Shown here: positions 33,300-42,874 of the stretch, piece by piece
Layout: each line of letters starts with the position of its first letter
Numbering within the stretch: position 1 is the first letter of the stretch
NCBI GenBank assembly: GCA_016873095.1
Contig: VGYC01000031.1
Span: forward strand, 1-48,539
From: Planctomycetota bacterium
Lineage (GTDB): Bacteria; Planctomycetota; Planctomycetia; Gemmatales; Gemmataceae
Length of the DNA stretch: 48,539 nucleotides
Direction of reading: 5' to 3'
The notes under the pieces: generated by a model
What the model was told of the DNA's origin: nothing
Database searches by the model: none
The model's input: the letters and a program-made list of their open reading frames with translations, nothing else
Position numbers and translations under genes: made by a program

Positions 33300-36200
33300 T
33301 CACTTTGAGGGGCGATGGAAGTACATCTCCGGCGGCCGCTCCATCTCGCCCATTGGCAGCGGCGCCATGTGCCAGTCGAATCGCGGTGGATCGCTGGTAC
33401 GATACTCGATCTGCAACGAGTGCAGCCCGTCGGCCAGGAACACCCTGGTGCGCTGGTTAAAATCCTTCTTGCCGGTCTCGAGGACGGGCCTGTCATTGAG
33501 GGTGATTTTGGCGTGGCCCGGGCCCATGCAGACGATAATGTAATGATTGACGCGTGGCACGGACACATAGCCGCTCCAGCGTGCGCTGCGCACGCTATCG
33601 GCTTGCTCGCCGAGACAGTCCCATTTGCCCCGTAACGGCCCATATTCAAGCCGTTCCTTGAAGGGCTTCCTGGCCAGTGCGCCCTTGGCGTCGAAGTACT
33701 CGGCGAGTAAGCCCGGCAGCAGATATCCAGGCGCAAACTTGAACTTGAGCCGCTCCACAACCCTGTCCTGGTCCTCGCCGCTGAGTTGCGGCAGCGCGCG
33801 ATAGTAACGGTACTTGGCGCGGTCCAGGATGTTGCTCTTGGCGAAGGCCGATTCATCCTCGGCCAGCGTCCACCAGGCATCACCCAGTGCGGCGTCGCCC
33901 TTGGGATCGCCGGCATTGACATACTCCTGGCGGGCCGCGGCTGCCGTGGCGGCGTCGGGGGACAGACGCAGCAGGGCCGATCCGGCATGCCAATCTTCCT
34001 TGAAGTAAGCCAGGTAGCGGCCCACCATCCGCGCCGCTTCCTTGTCGTTCGGGTCGTCCTTGAGTCGATCCTGGAACGGCTTGACGATGGCGTGCTCCTG
34101 CCGGATGACTTCCAGGTCGGCCCGGTGCCGCTCGAATACGCCCTTGAATTCCTTGGGATATCGCGCCGCCAGTTCGCCGCCGATGTCCAGCACTCTCCTG
34201 GCAAGGTCAAATGCATCGGCGTGCTTGACTTGCTCGAGAACCCTCAGCATGACCACAAAGGTTTCTTCATCCACGAACTTGCTGCGCGGGTTTTTCTTGT
34301 TGTGGTCCCGGAGAATCTCGAGGATGCGCACGTAATCCTCCGCAGCAGTGCCGTCGAATGATCTGGCGATGCTCTGCACGGCGCGCCAGGCAAAGTGCAG
34401 CATGCGTTCCCTGACGGCGCGGTCACGCGCCTCGCGGAGGTAGGTCAGGCGCAATGCCGGGTCATCTTGCTTTTCCGCCTCCTTCTCCAGGACGCGGAGG
34501 AATACGAAGTTGCGGCGCTTGCCAAGATCCTTTTCCGCCAGTTCGGCCTTGAACGTCGCACGCATCTGCTTGGCGGCAGCTTCAAGAGCAGCGCCCTCGG
34601 GAACGGGCAGCTTCATGCCGAGCGGCGGCGGCGTCACCTGGGAGGGAGTGGCAGCGCCCTTGTTGCCGAACCGGAGGTTACGGACGCGGCCGGCGAAGCC
34701 ATTCGGCTCCGGCGTGAGTGCGCCCACGGTCAGCTTCATCGGAGGACCCGGTTCCGTCAGGGCAAATGGCAGATCGCGGGTGGCCGGCGGACTACCTGGC
34801 ACCTTGAGCGTGAAGCGTCTGGCCGCGGCATCGAAGGAAAGCGTCACGGGATACCATTGCTCCGTCATGGCGTCCTGCGGCAGCGAGGCGCCGAAGCTCA
34901 CGCCCTTGCCGCTTGGTTGGGCGGCGGTGACGTTGATGCGCCGGCCGTTCTGGACCACCTCGAAGGCTTTGTCTTGCGCCGGCCCGAGCGTGATGAACCT
35001 GCGGCGCAGTTCCTTCCAGTCGGCAGGTGAAACATCGAGGGCAAGCTCCCAGTCCTCGCGGACCTTGAATGTGCTGCCGACCGAAAATGTGTGATTCTGT
35101 TTGCTGCAGTCGAGTTCTTGTCGCACGAGCAGTCCATTGGCCAGATTCTTGGGATTCTCGCCGGCGACCGACACCGGGGCGACATTGCCCATCTTGATGT
35201 TGCGGACCTTGCCGGGGAAGATCTCGCTGTTCGCCAGCTGGCCGATGTGCACCGGCAAGGCGCGGGCGCTGGCCGCGGACCAGCGAAACGGCAGCCCCTG
35301 ATTGCGGGCCGTTGCCGGATGTCCATTCACGATGGCCGCAATGTTGCTCAGGTCGGCCCGAAAACTCACCTCCACGGTCGCCCAGTTCCGCGGCGGCGGC
35401 AGCGCTATCGAGAAGCTCACGTCCTTGCCGCTCTGCGGCTCGCGCATATCCAGGCGGATCGTCTTGCCCTGCTGTCGAATGGCAAAAACGCTGGACGCCT
35501 GATCTTTGCCGCACAGCAGGATGATGCGCCGGCCCTCGTCCTCGCCGTCCGGCGTCCAGAACTCCAGCGACAGTTTCCAGTCCCTGGAGAAGTCGAAGGT
35601 GTTGCCGAGGACATTCACATGGCCCTCCCTGGCACAGTCGAACTCCTGCGCGAGCGACAGACCGTTTTCCGCTCCCGGAGGGCTCCCGCCGGCAACGGGC
35701 GTTGGCGTGAAGCCGGCATTGGCGAAGAGCAGCTTGCGGACCTTGACGCTCGATTTCTGTCCGCCGCGCGTGCCGACTTGAAGCAGCGCCGGGCCGGCTG
35801 TCAGCGGCTCACGCAGCATGAAGTTCTGATCGGTGGCCTTCGTCTGGCAATGGAGATTCCTGGTATCGGCCTTGTAGGACAGCTTGAATTCGGCCCAGCT
35901 TTCTTGCGCCAGCTCGCCCAGATGCACGGGATAGGTGGCCGCGCCCTGGTTCGACAAGAAGGCGATGAAGACCTGCTTGTTCTGCAGCAGCAGATTGAGC
36001 GGACCGCAGCTGAGAATGGGATTCTGCTTTTCCCAGTCCTGTGCCCACAGTTCCAGAGACAAATCCCAGTCCTTGCCCAGGTCAAACCCACCCATTCCGA
36101 ACGAATTGCTCTTGGCGCCATCGACCTCGTACGCGAACGACACGCCGCCGCTGGTGGACGGCGGCGGATCAGTCGGCAGGTCGGGCAGGACCGTCACCTC

Positions 36201-37916
36201 AAGCGACTTGACATCGATGCTGTGTTTGGGCGAATCGATCCACACCAAGCTGCGCTGCGCCTTGGGCCACTGATTCACTCTGCGATTAACAAGCCGACCA
36301 TCGACGTGAAGATCTATTTCGCGATTGGTGATGCGTAGGCGGACCGTTTGCCATATTTCGGGAGTCAGCGTGACTGCAAAGGTGTTCTGCAGGCCGCCCA
36401 CAAAGGTGAAATTGCCGGAAGTGCGCACAACCGCTTCTGCCAGGATCGGCGCCGCATACGTGGCCTTGGTCGCCACCTTGCCCCCCGGCTCGACGTGGAT
36501 GTGATCGAGTTCAAACTTGCCATTGGCGACGTCCAGGTGCCGCCACTGCTGCGGGACATCGACGGGCTTCTTCTTGTCGCCGGGATCCTTCTTGACGTCG
36601 GGATCCTCGCTCGCCGTCTTGATGTCTTTCTTGTCTTTCTTGTCCTTCTTGTTCTGAGCGAGATTGGCATTGACGGGCGATGTGCGATTGCGCGTCAACG
36701 AGAAGACCAGGCCTGCGACCAGGAAGAGCAGACAGGCGCCCCCGACAATCAGAGGCCAGCTCAGGGGCCAGCGCGTGCGAGACTTGCCGCGGCGGTGTGC
36801 GACACGCACGAGCGGCTCGCTGTCAGCGGCGGCGAAATCAACATCGCCCGCGGCGGCCGGCGCCGTGGTCGCAGCCGTGGTCGCAGCCGTGGTCGCAGCC
36901 GCCGGCCGCAGCACCGTGATCGGCATGCGTTGCACCTGAGCGCCTTGCCCGAGAATGCTCGCCACCTGATCTTCCTGGGCAGGCGTCAACGGCCGTACGG
37001 TGTCCTGGATCATCAGCTGATCCAGCACCGGCGCCTGTTCGAGCGGCGCCTGGCTGGCCAGTGCCAGGTGGCCGATCAGGTCGTGCAGCGTGGCATCCTG
37101 TACTTGCCAGAACTCCTTGAACAGGGGCGATGCCGCCGGCTGGCGCAGGTCCTTCTCGCGGAACAGGAGATTGTCGCCGTTGTCGTAGCGCTGCCAGACG
37201 TCCTTGCCGCCGACCACCAGGCCACGCAGCGCGCAATAGATCGACAGCAGGGGAAAGCGATCGAGTTCCGCGTTGTACAGGCCCTCGCGAATGCGCTGCG
37301 GATGCTGATACGCTGGATGTCCCACCTCGCCCGACTTGCTGCTGGCCAGTGCGGGGACAAACATGCCATCATAGTCGATGAGCTTGACGGCCAGCGATGT
37401 CGCACGGCTGCCCGGGACCAGAATGACGTTGCCATGCTGCAGGTCGGCGTGCGCCAGGTTTGCCTCCCGCAACCGCCTGGCCATGCGCACCCAGATCTGC
37501 CCCAATGCTTCCAGCTGATTCTTCTTGTCGAGCGCGGCGCGTACGAACTCATTGAGCAGCAACCCTTCGACCCAGCGCATCTTGAGGATGGGATACCACT
37601 CTCCGCGGATGCGGACGCCTTGCTCGAGGTACTGGAAATCGACCGTGAACGGCAGCTTGGCCTGGCCCAATGCCTTGCTGATCTCAAGGTAGCGCTCGCG
37701 CAGGCCGGCAATCTCGCGGGTGAAGCACTTGACCGCCCAGCGATTGCCGCTGGACTGGCATTCGAATTCATAGACGTCGGCGAAGTTGCCGGACCGCGGC
37801 ACCGGCATGCCCAGCGGGTTCAAGGTCGGCTGGCCGGATCTCAGTTCCGGATCGGCAAGCGAGCTTGCCGGATCCTGAATGGCCTCGTTGTAGTCTTGCG
37901 AAAGTGGCCAAGCCAT
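33300..37916 (-). CDS. Membrane-anchored kinase-like protein with LamG-like repeats and PA14-like C-terminus
   Basis: A 1538-residue protein from ATG 37916. Residues 35-290 form a eukaryotic-type kinase-like domain: RSGNFADVYEFE (degenerate Gly loop), AVKCF (Lys63), HADLQHGN (156-163, catalytic loop) and IDYDG (181-184 in place of DFG). One membrane helix follows (about 383-408, PLIVGGACLLFLVAGLVFSL). Outside are three or more repeated 170-residue jelly-roll units resembling LamG/concanavalin domains (each with F..DW.L.LE/LD.W), a helical stretch, and a C-terminal PA14-like domain (LLAEYFDAKGALARKPF, VFLADGLHSLQIEYRTSDPP). It likely senses carbohydrate outside and signals inside. The VWA gene precedes it in the operon. 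Confidence 0.88.
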   Translation of the reverse strand: MAWPLSQDYNEAIQDPASSLADPELRSGQPTLNPLGMPVPRSGNFADVYEFECQSSGNRWAVKCFTREIAGLRERYLEISKALGQAKLPFTVDFQYLEQGVRIRGEWYPILKMRWVEGLLLNEFVRAALDKKNQLEALGQIWVRMARRLREANLAHADLQHGNVILVPGSRATSLAVKLIDYDGMFVPALASSKSGEVGHPAYQHPQRIREGLYNAELDRFPLLSIYCALRGLVVGGKDVWQRYDNGDNLLFREKDLRQPAASPLFKEFWQVQDATLHDLIGHLALASQAPLEQAPVLDQLMIQDTVRPLTPAQEDQVASILGQGAQVQRMPITVLRPAAATTAATTAATTAPAAAGDVDFAAADSEPLVRVAHRRGKSRTRWPLSWPLIVGGACLLFLVAGLVFSLTRNRTSPVNANLAQNKKDKKDKKDIKTASEDPDVKKDPGDKKKPVDVPQQWRHLDVANGKFELDHIHVEPGGKVATKATYAAPILAEAVVRTSGNFTFVGGLQNTFAVTLTPEIWQTVRLRITNREIDLHVDGRLVNRRVNQWPKAQRSLVWIDSPKHSIDVKSLEVTVLPDLPTDPPPSTSGGVSFAYEVDGAKSNSFGMGGFDLGKDWDLSLELWAQDWEKQNPILSCGPLNLLLQNKQVFIAFLSNQGAATYPVHLGELAQESWAEFKLSYKADTRNLHCQTKATDQNFMLREPLTAGPALLQVGTRGGQKSSVKVRKLLFANAGFTPTPVAGGSPPGAENGLSLAQEFDCAREGHVNVLGNTFDFSRDWKLSLEFWTPDGEDEGRRIILLCGKDQASSVFAIRQQGKTIRLDMREPQSGKDVSFSIALPPPRNWATVEVSFRADLSNIAAIVNGHPATARNQGLPFRWSAASARALPVHIGQLANSEIFPGKVRNIKMGNVAPVSVAGENPKNLANGLLVRQELDCSKQNHTFSVGSTFKVREDWELALDVSPADWKELRRRFITLGPAQDKAFEVVQNGRRINVTAAQPSGKGVSFGASLPQDAMTEQWYPVTLSFDAAARRFTLKVPGSPPATRDLPFALTEPGPPMKLTVGALTPEPNGFAGRVRNLRFGNKGAATPSQVTPPPLGMKLPVPEGAALEAAAKQMRATFKAELAEKDLGKRRNFVFLRVLEKEAEKQDDPALRLTYLREARDRAVRERMLHFAWRAVQSIARSFDGTAAEDYVRILEILRDHNKKNPRSKFVDEETFVVMLRVLEQVKHADAFDLARRVLDIGGELAARYPKEFKGVFERHRADLEVIRQEHAIVKPFQDRLKDDPNDKEAARMVGRYLAYFKEDWHAGSALLRLSPDAATAAAARQEYVNAGDPKGDAALGDAWWTLAEDESAFAKSNILDRAKYRYYRALPQLSGEDQDRVVERLKFKFAPGYLLPGLLAEYFDAKGALARKPFKERLEYGPLRGKWDCLGEQADSVRSARWSGYVSVPRVNHYIIVCMGPGHAKITLNDRPVLETGKKDFNQRTRVFLADGLHSLQIEYRTSDPPRFDWHMAPLPMGEMERPPEMYFHRPSK

Positions 37917-37979
37917 GCTGAGCGTCTCCTGGGAACGCCGGGCCAGCGAGACAATCCTTGTGCGTTGCACGCGCTGCGT

Positions 37980-38018
37980 GCGGCACACGCGTTTCGCGCG
38001 TCAGGCGCGGTGTGCCGC
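37980..38018 (-). terminator. Hairpin between VWA and kinase genes
   Basis: GCGGCACAC (37980-37988) pairs with GTGTGCCGC (38010-38018) over 9 bp, with further CGCG pairing inside, starting right after the VWA stop on the minus strand. No T-run follows, so it may be an attenuator or stability element rather than a full terminator. Confidence 0.45.
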
Positions 38019-38020
38019 CA

Positions 38021-38860
38021 TCAGCGCACCGTCTGGGCGGCACGGGTGCCGATCTCCAGGAAGCGGATTACCGACACCAGGTCGGCATTGAACACGAAGC
38101 CGCGCGTGTTGTCGTTGACGGCAAAGCCTTCACCCTTGGCCGCCTCGCGAAACTTGCGCGGCAACACGCTGGACATCCGAAACAAGATTCGCGCCTCCGG
38201 ATCGGGCAATTCCCCTTCCCGAGAAGGAAATTCTATGGCCCGAACCGGAGACGATGACAGATGGGCGTTGAAAAGCATCACCGCCCCGTCGCTCGTTTGC
38301 AGCTTGATCCGCTGGCCGGCAGCTTGCTCTGGATTGCCGTCCGTCGCCTTGCCGTCGGTGATGTTGATCACCAGCGGAGGAAACGCATCGGGAAAACGCT
38401 CGATGAAGCCGGCGATCTCCTTGGATGCCTCCCCCAGCGCCTTGCACATGGGCGTGCGACCGCCCGCCGTCGCCTCGAACCACACCGGAAACTTGAACTT
38501 TTGCTCGATCAGTCCCCCCGCCCCGTCGGATACCTTGCGCGTGCGCGGCTCGATCCGCAGCGGATGACTGGCGACATCGCTGATGGGCGTCAGCTTGCGT
38601 CCGGTCAACTCGCCTCCGAGGGCCCAGCTCACCTGCCCTCCATAGCCGATCACGCCCACATGAAAGTAGTCGCGGATGCCGTCGCTCTTGGCGCACTTGA
38701 GTATCAGGTTTTGCAAGAGCCGATTGATGCTATCGGCCACGCCGCTCGACTTCGCCTGCTCCGGCTGCGCGCCGAACGGCTCGGCCATCGAACTCGACTG
38801 ATCGATGAGAAATACCAGACACGTCGGATTGGCGCGGCTCAACTCGGCTTCGTAAGCCAT
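38021..38860 (-). CDS. VWA-domain protein (TerY-like)
   Basis: A 279-residue von Willebrand A domain protein. The MIDAS metal site is intact: DQSSS at residues 20-24 (DxSxS), a Thr in GGRTPMCKAL and an Asp in NITDGKATDG. It has no signal peptide and is presumably cytoplasmic. Small VWA proteins of this kind (TerY-like) commonly sit next to a Ser/Thr kinase and a PP2C phosphatase; here the kinase follows immediately and no phosphatase is present. The open C-terminus (RGFVFNADLVSVIRFLEIGT) is family-typical. First gene of the VWA-kinase-GYF operon. Confidence 0.9.
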   Translation of the reverse strand: MAYEAELSRANPTCLVFLIDQSSSMAEPFGAQPEQAKSSGVADSINRLLQNLILKCAKSDGIRDYFHVGVIGYGGQVSWALGGELTGRKLTPISDVASHPLRIEPRTRKVSDGAGGLIEQKFKFPVWFEATAGGRTPMCKALGEASKEIAGFIERFPDAFPPLVINITDGKATDGNPEQAAGQRIKLQTSDGAVMLFNAHLSSSPVRAIEFPSREGELPDPEARILFRMSSVLPRKFREAAKGEGFAVNDNTRGFVFNADLVSVIRFLEIGTRAAQTVR

Positions 38861-39132
38861 GATGCTGTTCCAAGAAGTATGCGTTGCACAACCTCATCCA
38901 TTCTCTCTACCAGTCCCCTCAGGTCAAGAAGAAAAGGAGATGGCGCCAAGGCCAGCGGGCCAGATTGCACCGGTGAGACGAGTCGCGTTCCGGCGCGCAA
39001 CCCGGCCCGGTAAGGCGGGATTCACACCAGCTGCCAGCGCGAGAGTGCGCGGACAAACCCACGCGTTGCGGCCAGGCGGCGCGCGGCTCCAGCGCCATGC
39101 TCGGCCACGCCTCGCGCAATATCGTGCGAGCT

Positions 39133-39877
39133 TCACTCGACGACTGCGGCACCCCAGCCGTCGTAGTCGACGCCGCACTTTTCCGCCAGCTCCGCGTGGG
39201 CCTGCGATGCTGCGACGATCGCATCCTCATCAAGGACCATCTTCTTCACCATCACGATCTGATTCTTCGCGTCCGGGGCTTGCTCGACATAGCCGCGCTG
39301 CTCGAGACGTCGCGCTACCCGCCGCAAGCCGCTCTCGTTGCCGGTGAACACAAACTCCAGCGCGTGTTCCTTGGCCGGATCGCTGCCTGCCCTGAGCAGT
39401 TCGCGCACGACGCTCTGGTCGGCCAGCATCAGCCAGATCGCCGGCGTGGGACGGACACACTCGTCGAAAAACGTCCAGCCCTCGTGCTCCGAGACATCGA
39501 TGTCGTACTTCTTGTGGGATAGCATCCATATCCCGACCGGCGGGCGAAAGGAGTCCCAGTCATCGAGCTGGAACACCAGCTCGCGCTGGCCGTTGTGCGT
39601 GAGCCGGCCGACCAGACGGCAGGCCACGCGTTCGCGCTCCAGGGCGGCGCACAGCTCGTCTTCGAGAGCGTAGAGGCGGTCCGTCTCGGGGGGGACCGGT
39701 CCGCCGTTACGGTTTGGCTTGCGAATCGGAATGATGACGCGCGCAATGGGCCAGCGTGTCCGTGATATCTTGCCTGGCTGCCTCGACGTCGAACGAGACG
39801 AACAGCGGCTTGTCGTCGGACTGGGCAACGTAGCTGTCCCAGTCGTCGAACACGACCTGACTTTGCTTTTTGGGCAT
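39133..39877 (-). pseudogene. DUF695-RraB-like protein with a frameshift
   Basis: From ATG 39877 the frame gives MPKKQSQVVFDDWDSYVAQS, then KPLFVSFDVEAARQDI and DTLAHCA, and runs to a stop soon after. The matching continuation RVIIPIRKPNRNGGPVPPET lies one frame over and runs to 39133. Together they form a DUF695 domain (W-D-x-Y start, PxRxPNxxG, LEDEL, VGRLTHNGQREL) fused to an RraB-like domain (ALEFVFTGNESGLRRVARRL, VMVKKMVLDEDAIV), of a type that modulates RNase E. The shift falls in the ACGCGCGC run at 39737-39746; adding one GC pair restores a single frame. It may be a real slippage mutation, a phase-variable site, or a sequencing error. Confidence 0.75.
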
Positions 39878-39924
39878 GTGCTGGATTACTCACTGATGGC
39901 ATTCCGACGGCATCCAGACACCGC

Positions 39925-41325
39925 TCAGCCGATCAGTTCGGAAATCGGCGTGCCGAAGGGCAACAGCGATATCGGCCGCCCGGCGTGGTTCAGGAACTGG
40001 TGCTCATGGTTGATTCCGAGAAACCTGTAGATGGTCGCCAGGAGATCCTGGGGCTGGACGGCCCGCGTGGTCGGATATTCACCGAGGCGGTTGGTCGCGC
40101 CGATCACCTGCCCCATCGGCATGCCGCCGCCGTAGACGAGGGCACAGCCGGCCGCTCCCCAGTGTTCCCGGCCGGGACCGTGGCCGGTGTTGAACGTCTC
40201 GCCGTTTGCGTACGAGATTCTCGGAGAGCGGCCAAACTCGCCCACGACCACGAGCAGGACATTGCGATCCAGGCCGCGTTGACCCAGATCCTCGACCAGG
40301 GCCGACACCGCCTGGTCGAACTGGGGACCGCGACGCTTCATGACCGTGAAGATATTGCCATGCACGGCATGATCGTCCCAGCCGACGCCGCTCCTGTCGG
40401 CATCGCCGCGACCGTCGGGTGAAAAGCGGACCGCCACCACGCTGACGCCGGCTTCCACCAGGCGGCGGGCCAGCAGCGCCTGCTGCCCCGCGGTGTGCAA
40501 TCCATAGCGCTCGCGCACGCGACGAGGCTCGCGACGCAGATCGAACGCCGCCGTCGCGCGCGGGCTCGTGAGCATTTCCAGCGACCGCTGACGAAATCGG
40601 CCCTGCGCTTCGGTCTGACCGGCAATGTCCAGGCCAGGCATGGTATCGAAGCTTGCCAGGAGTCTGCGGCGGTCCTGAAGGCGATTGCCCGAATTGGCCG
40701 GATGAGGGCGGAAATGATCCACGCGGAAATCCGGCTGGGCCGGGTCGCCCGTGGCGACGAACGGCTTGTAGGCTGTGCCGAGATAGGCCGGCCCGCCCCG
40801 GTGCAGACCGGCGGCATACGGGCCCATCGCCACATATCCGGGCATCGCATCTTGCCGACCGCTTCGCAAGCGATGAATCACCGCGCCAAGATCGGGGTGA
40901 GCGCTGGCGCCGGTCGCGTCGGCATCGACATAACCCGTGAGGAAGTAACGCGAACCGTCGGGATGGCCGGAATAAGGCTGATGCAGCGACCGCACGATGG
41001 CCAGCTTGTCGGCCAGCCTGGCCAGGCGTGGCAAGATCTCGCTGAACTGAACGCCGACGAGAGCGGTGCGGATGCCACTCAGTTCGCCTCGGTACTCCGC
41101 CGGCGCGTTCGGCTTCGGATCGAAGGTCTCGCAATGGCTCGGCCCGCCATCCTGCCAGAGAAAGATCAAGGACGTGTCAGGGCGCGATGGCGCCGACCCG
41201 GCCTCGGCCTGCAGCTGCAGGATGCTGCCAAGGTTGAGCGTGCCGATGCCGGTCATGGCCTGCCAGAGAAACGCGCGACGCGCTTCCATGGCTCCGCCGG
41301 CTGTGGCTGACCTGCTGTTTGCCAT
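39925..41325 (-). CDS. DUF1501 protein
   Basis: A second DUF1501 protein (466 residues). N-terminal EARRAFLWQAMTGIGTLNLG resembles a Tat-type signal with an RR pair. Family segments are SLIFLWQDGGPSHCETFDPK, LLARRLVEAGVSVVAVRFSP, DDHAVHGNIFTVMK and LLVVVGEFGRSPRISYANG, then REHWGAAGCALVYGGGMPMG. It differs from the copy at 27516 in spacing and is not a recent duplicate. The start at 41325 has ATG and an alternative Met13 just before the RR motif. No DUF1549/DUF1553 partner is adjacent. Confidence 0.92.
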   Translation of the reverse strand: MANSRSATAGGAMEARRAFLWQAMTGIGTLNLGSILQLQAEAGSAPSRPDTSLIFLWQDGGPSHCETFDPKPNAPAEYRGELSGIRTALVGVQFSEILPRLARLADKLAIVRSLHQPYSGHPDGSRYFLTGYVDADATGASAHPDLGAVIHRLRSGRQDAMPGYVAMGPYAAGLHRGGPAYLGTAYKPFVATGDPAQPDFRVDHFRPHPANSGNRLQDRRRLLASFDTMPGLDIAGQTEAQGRFRQRSLEMLTSPRATAAFDLRREPRRVRERYGLHTAGQQALLARRLVEAGVSVVAVRFSPDGRGDADRSGVGWDDHAVHGNIFTVMKRRGPQFDQAVSALVEDLGQRGLDRNVLLVVVGEFGRSPRISYANGETFNTGHGPGREHWGAAGCALVYGGGMPMGQVIGATNRLGEYPTTRAVQPQDLLATIYRFLGINHEHQFLNHAGRPISLLPFGTPISELIG

Positions 41326-41456
41326 TGCTTCTCAATGTCTGAATGAGACAAGCGCAGGAAACAAGCGGGCACGGTTCCTGGCCGATGCCCGACTAGATGG
41401 TATGTGATACGCCGGCCGGAGTCAATGGACCTGAAAGACGGCTTCGACGGTCACAG

Positions 41457-42761
41457 TCACTTCGTCCCGCCGGTTGACCGACTCGTCGTTCCGATGCGGT
41501 ACAGATGCGACCTGGTGCGCAGGATGAGGTCGTTGCCGGCGACGGCGGGGGAGGCCATGACGTCGTCGCCGAGGTCGCCGCGGCCGACGAGCGTGTACTT
41601 GCGTGCGGCTTCGACGATGAAGGTCTTGCCGTCCTTGCCGAAAAAGTAGATCCGTGAGCCGGCCACCAGCGGCGTGGCGCGGAAACCGTCGGTCAGGCGT
41701 TGCTTCCAGATTTCCTGGCCGTCCCTGGCGTCCACGCAGATGGCGACGCCGTTGTTCGTGGCGAGAAAGACCAGGCCTCTGGCGACGACCGGGCTGGCGG
41801 CGTCGGGCGTGGCGCCGGCGTATTTCCAGGAGACGTGTGTCTTGTTCACGTCGCCGGCGCCGCCCGCCTTGACGGCGAACAGCGGCCCTTTCATGCCCTG
41901 CACGGCATAGACCGTGTCGCCAGCCAGCGTCGGTCCGGAGATGACACGGTTGCCGGTGAAGGCGCTGCAGCGCCAGAGTTGCTTGCCGGTGGCGGGGTCG
42001 TAGGCATCGAGCACGTTGCCGCCGAAGACGATCAATTCGGTGCGGCCGTGGGCACGATGCAGGATTGGCGTGGTGTAGGAATCGCCCGGTTCATCGAAAG
42101 CGCCGGTGTTGCGCTCGACGTACCAGGCTTCCTTGCCCGTGAGCTTGTGCAGTGCGACGACGTAGCTCTTGCCGCCCCCCTTGGGATCCTGAACGCACTG
42201 CGAGATGAGCAGATCGTCCACGATGACGGGGGAATTGGCATGCCCCCACCAGATCGAGTACGGTCCGAAGCGTTCCGTCAGGTTGAGCGCCCACTTCTTG
42301 TTGCCGGCAAAATCGAAGCAGACGAGATCGCCGGTGCCGAAATGGGCCCAGACGTGCTTGCCGTTGGTCGTTGGCGACGGGCTGGCCATGTTGTGCTCAT
42401 CGTGGTAGCGGCCGACGCCCACCGGGCCCTTGCGCCGCGGCGTGCCTTCGCCGATGTCGCGCCGCCAGACGATCTTGCCCGTCCTGGCGTCCAGCCGCAG
42501 GAAGACCAGCTGCTTGTCGTCGATCTGCGTGGTCACGAAGATCGCGTCTCCCCAGATGGCGGGAGTCGAGGTGCCCCAGCCCGGTAGCGGCGCCTTCCAG
42601 ACCACGTTCTCGGTCGCGCTCCAGTGCGTCGGCAGCTTGGCGCTGGCCGTCACGCTGTCGCCGGTGGGGCCGCGCCATTGCGGCCACGTGTCCACCGCCT
42701 GTCCGACAGCGGCCTGCCCCATTGTCAAGCACGCCAGCAACGCCATTGCGCACGAGGCCAT
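41457..42761 (-). CDS. Exported PQQ-like beta-propeller protein
   Basis: A 434-residue outer-wall-binding-like protein. Signal peptide MASCAMALLACLTMGQAAVG, then repeats with the PQQ-propeller pattern A-x-D-x-x-T-G-x-x-x-W: LDARTGKIVWRRD, LHKLTGKEAWYVE, YDPATGKQLWRC and VDARDGQEIWKQ. WPQWRGPTGDSVTASAKLP at the start is typical of planctomycete PQQ-binding-like beta-propeller proteins. Most lack PQQ and have no proven enzyme activity. AAGGAGAG lies eight bases before ATG 42761. It follows the alpha/beta hydrolase gene by 113 bp on the same strand. Confidence 0.9.
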   Translation of the reverse strand: MASCAMALLACLTMGQAAVGQAVDTWPQWRGPTGDSVTASAKLPTHWSATENVVWKAPLPGWGTSTPAIWGDAIFVTTQIDDKQLVFLRLDARTGKIVWRRDIGEGTPRRKGPVGVGRYHDEHNMASPSPTTNGKHVWAHFGTGDLVCFDFAGNKKWALNLTERFGPYSIWWGHANSPVIVDDLLISQCVQDPKGGGKSYVVALHKLTGKEAWYVERNTGAFDEPGDSYTTPILHRAHGRTELIVFGGNVLDAYDPATGKQLWRCSAFTGNRVISGPTLAGDTVYAVQGMKGPLFAVKAGGAGDVNKTHVSWKYAGATPDAASPVVARGLVFLATNNGVAICVDARDGQEIWKQRLTDGFRATPLVAGSRIYFFGKDGKTFIVEAARKYTLVGRGDLGDDVMASPAVAGNDLILRTRSHLYRIGTTSRSTGGTK

Positions 42762-42874
42762 GTAAACACTCTCCTTGAAAGTCCAGCGGCGACTCCAGGA
42801 ATATTGTGGCACAATTTCGACGCGGAGGACAGGCTCCAGGCCTGGCGAAATGAATTCCATGGCCTTCGCCCGCT

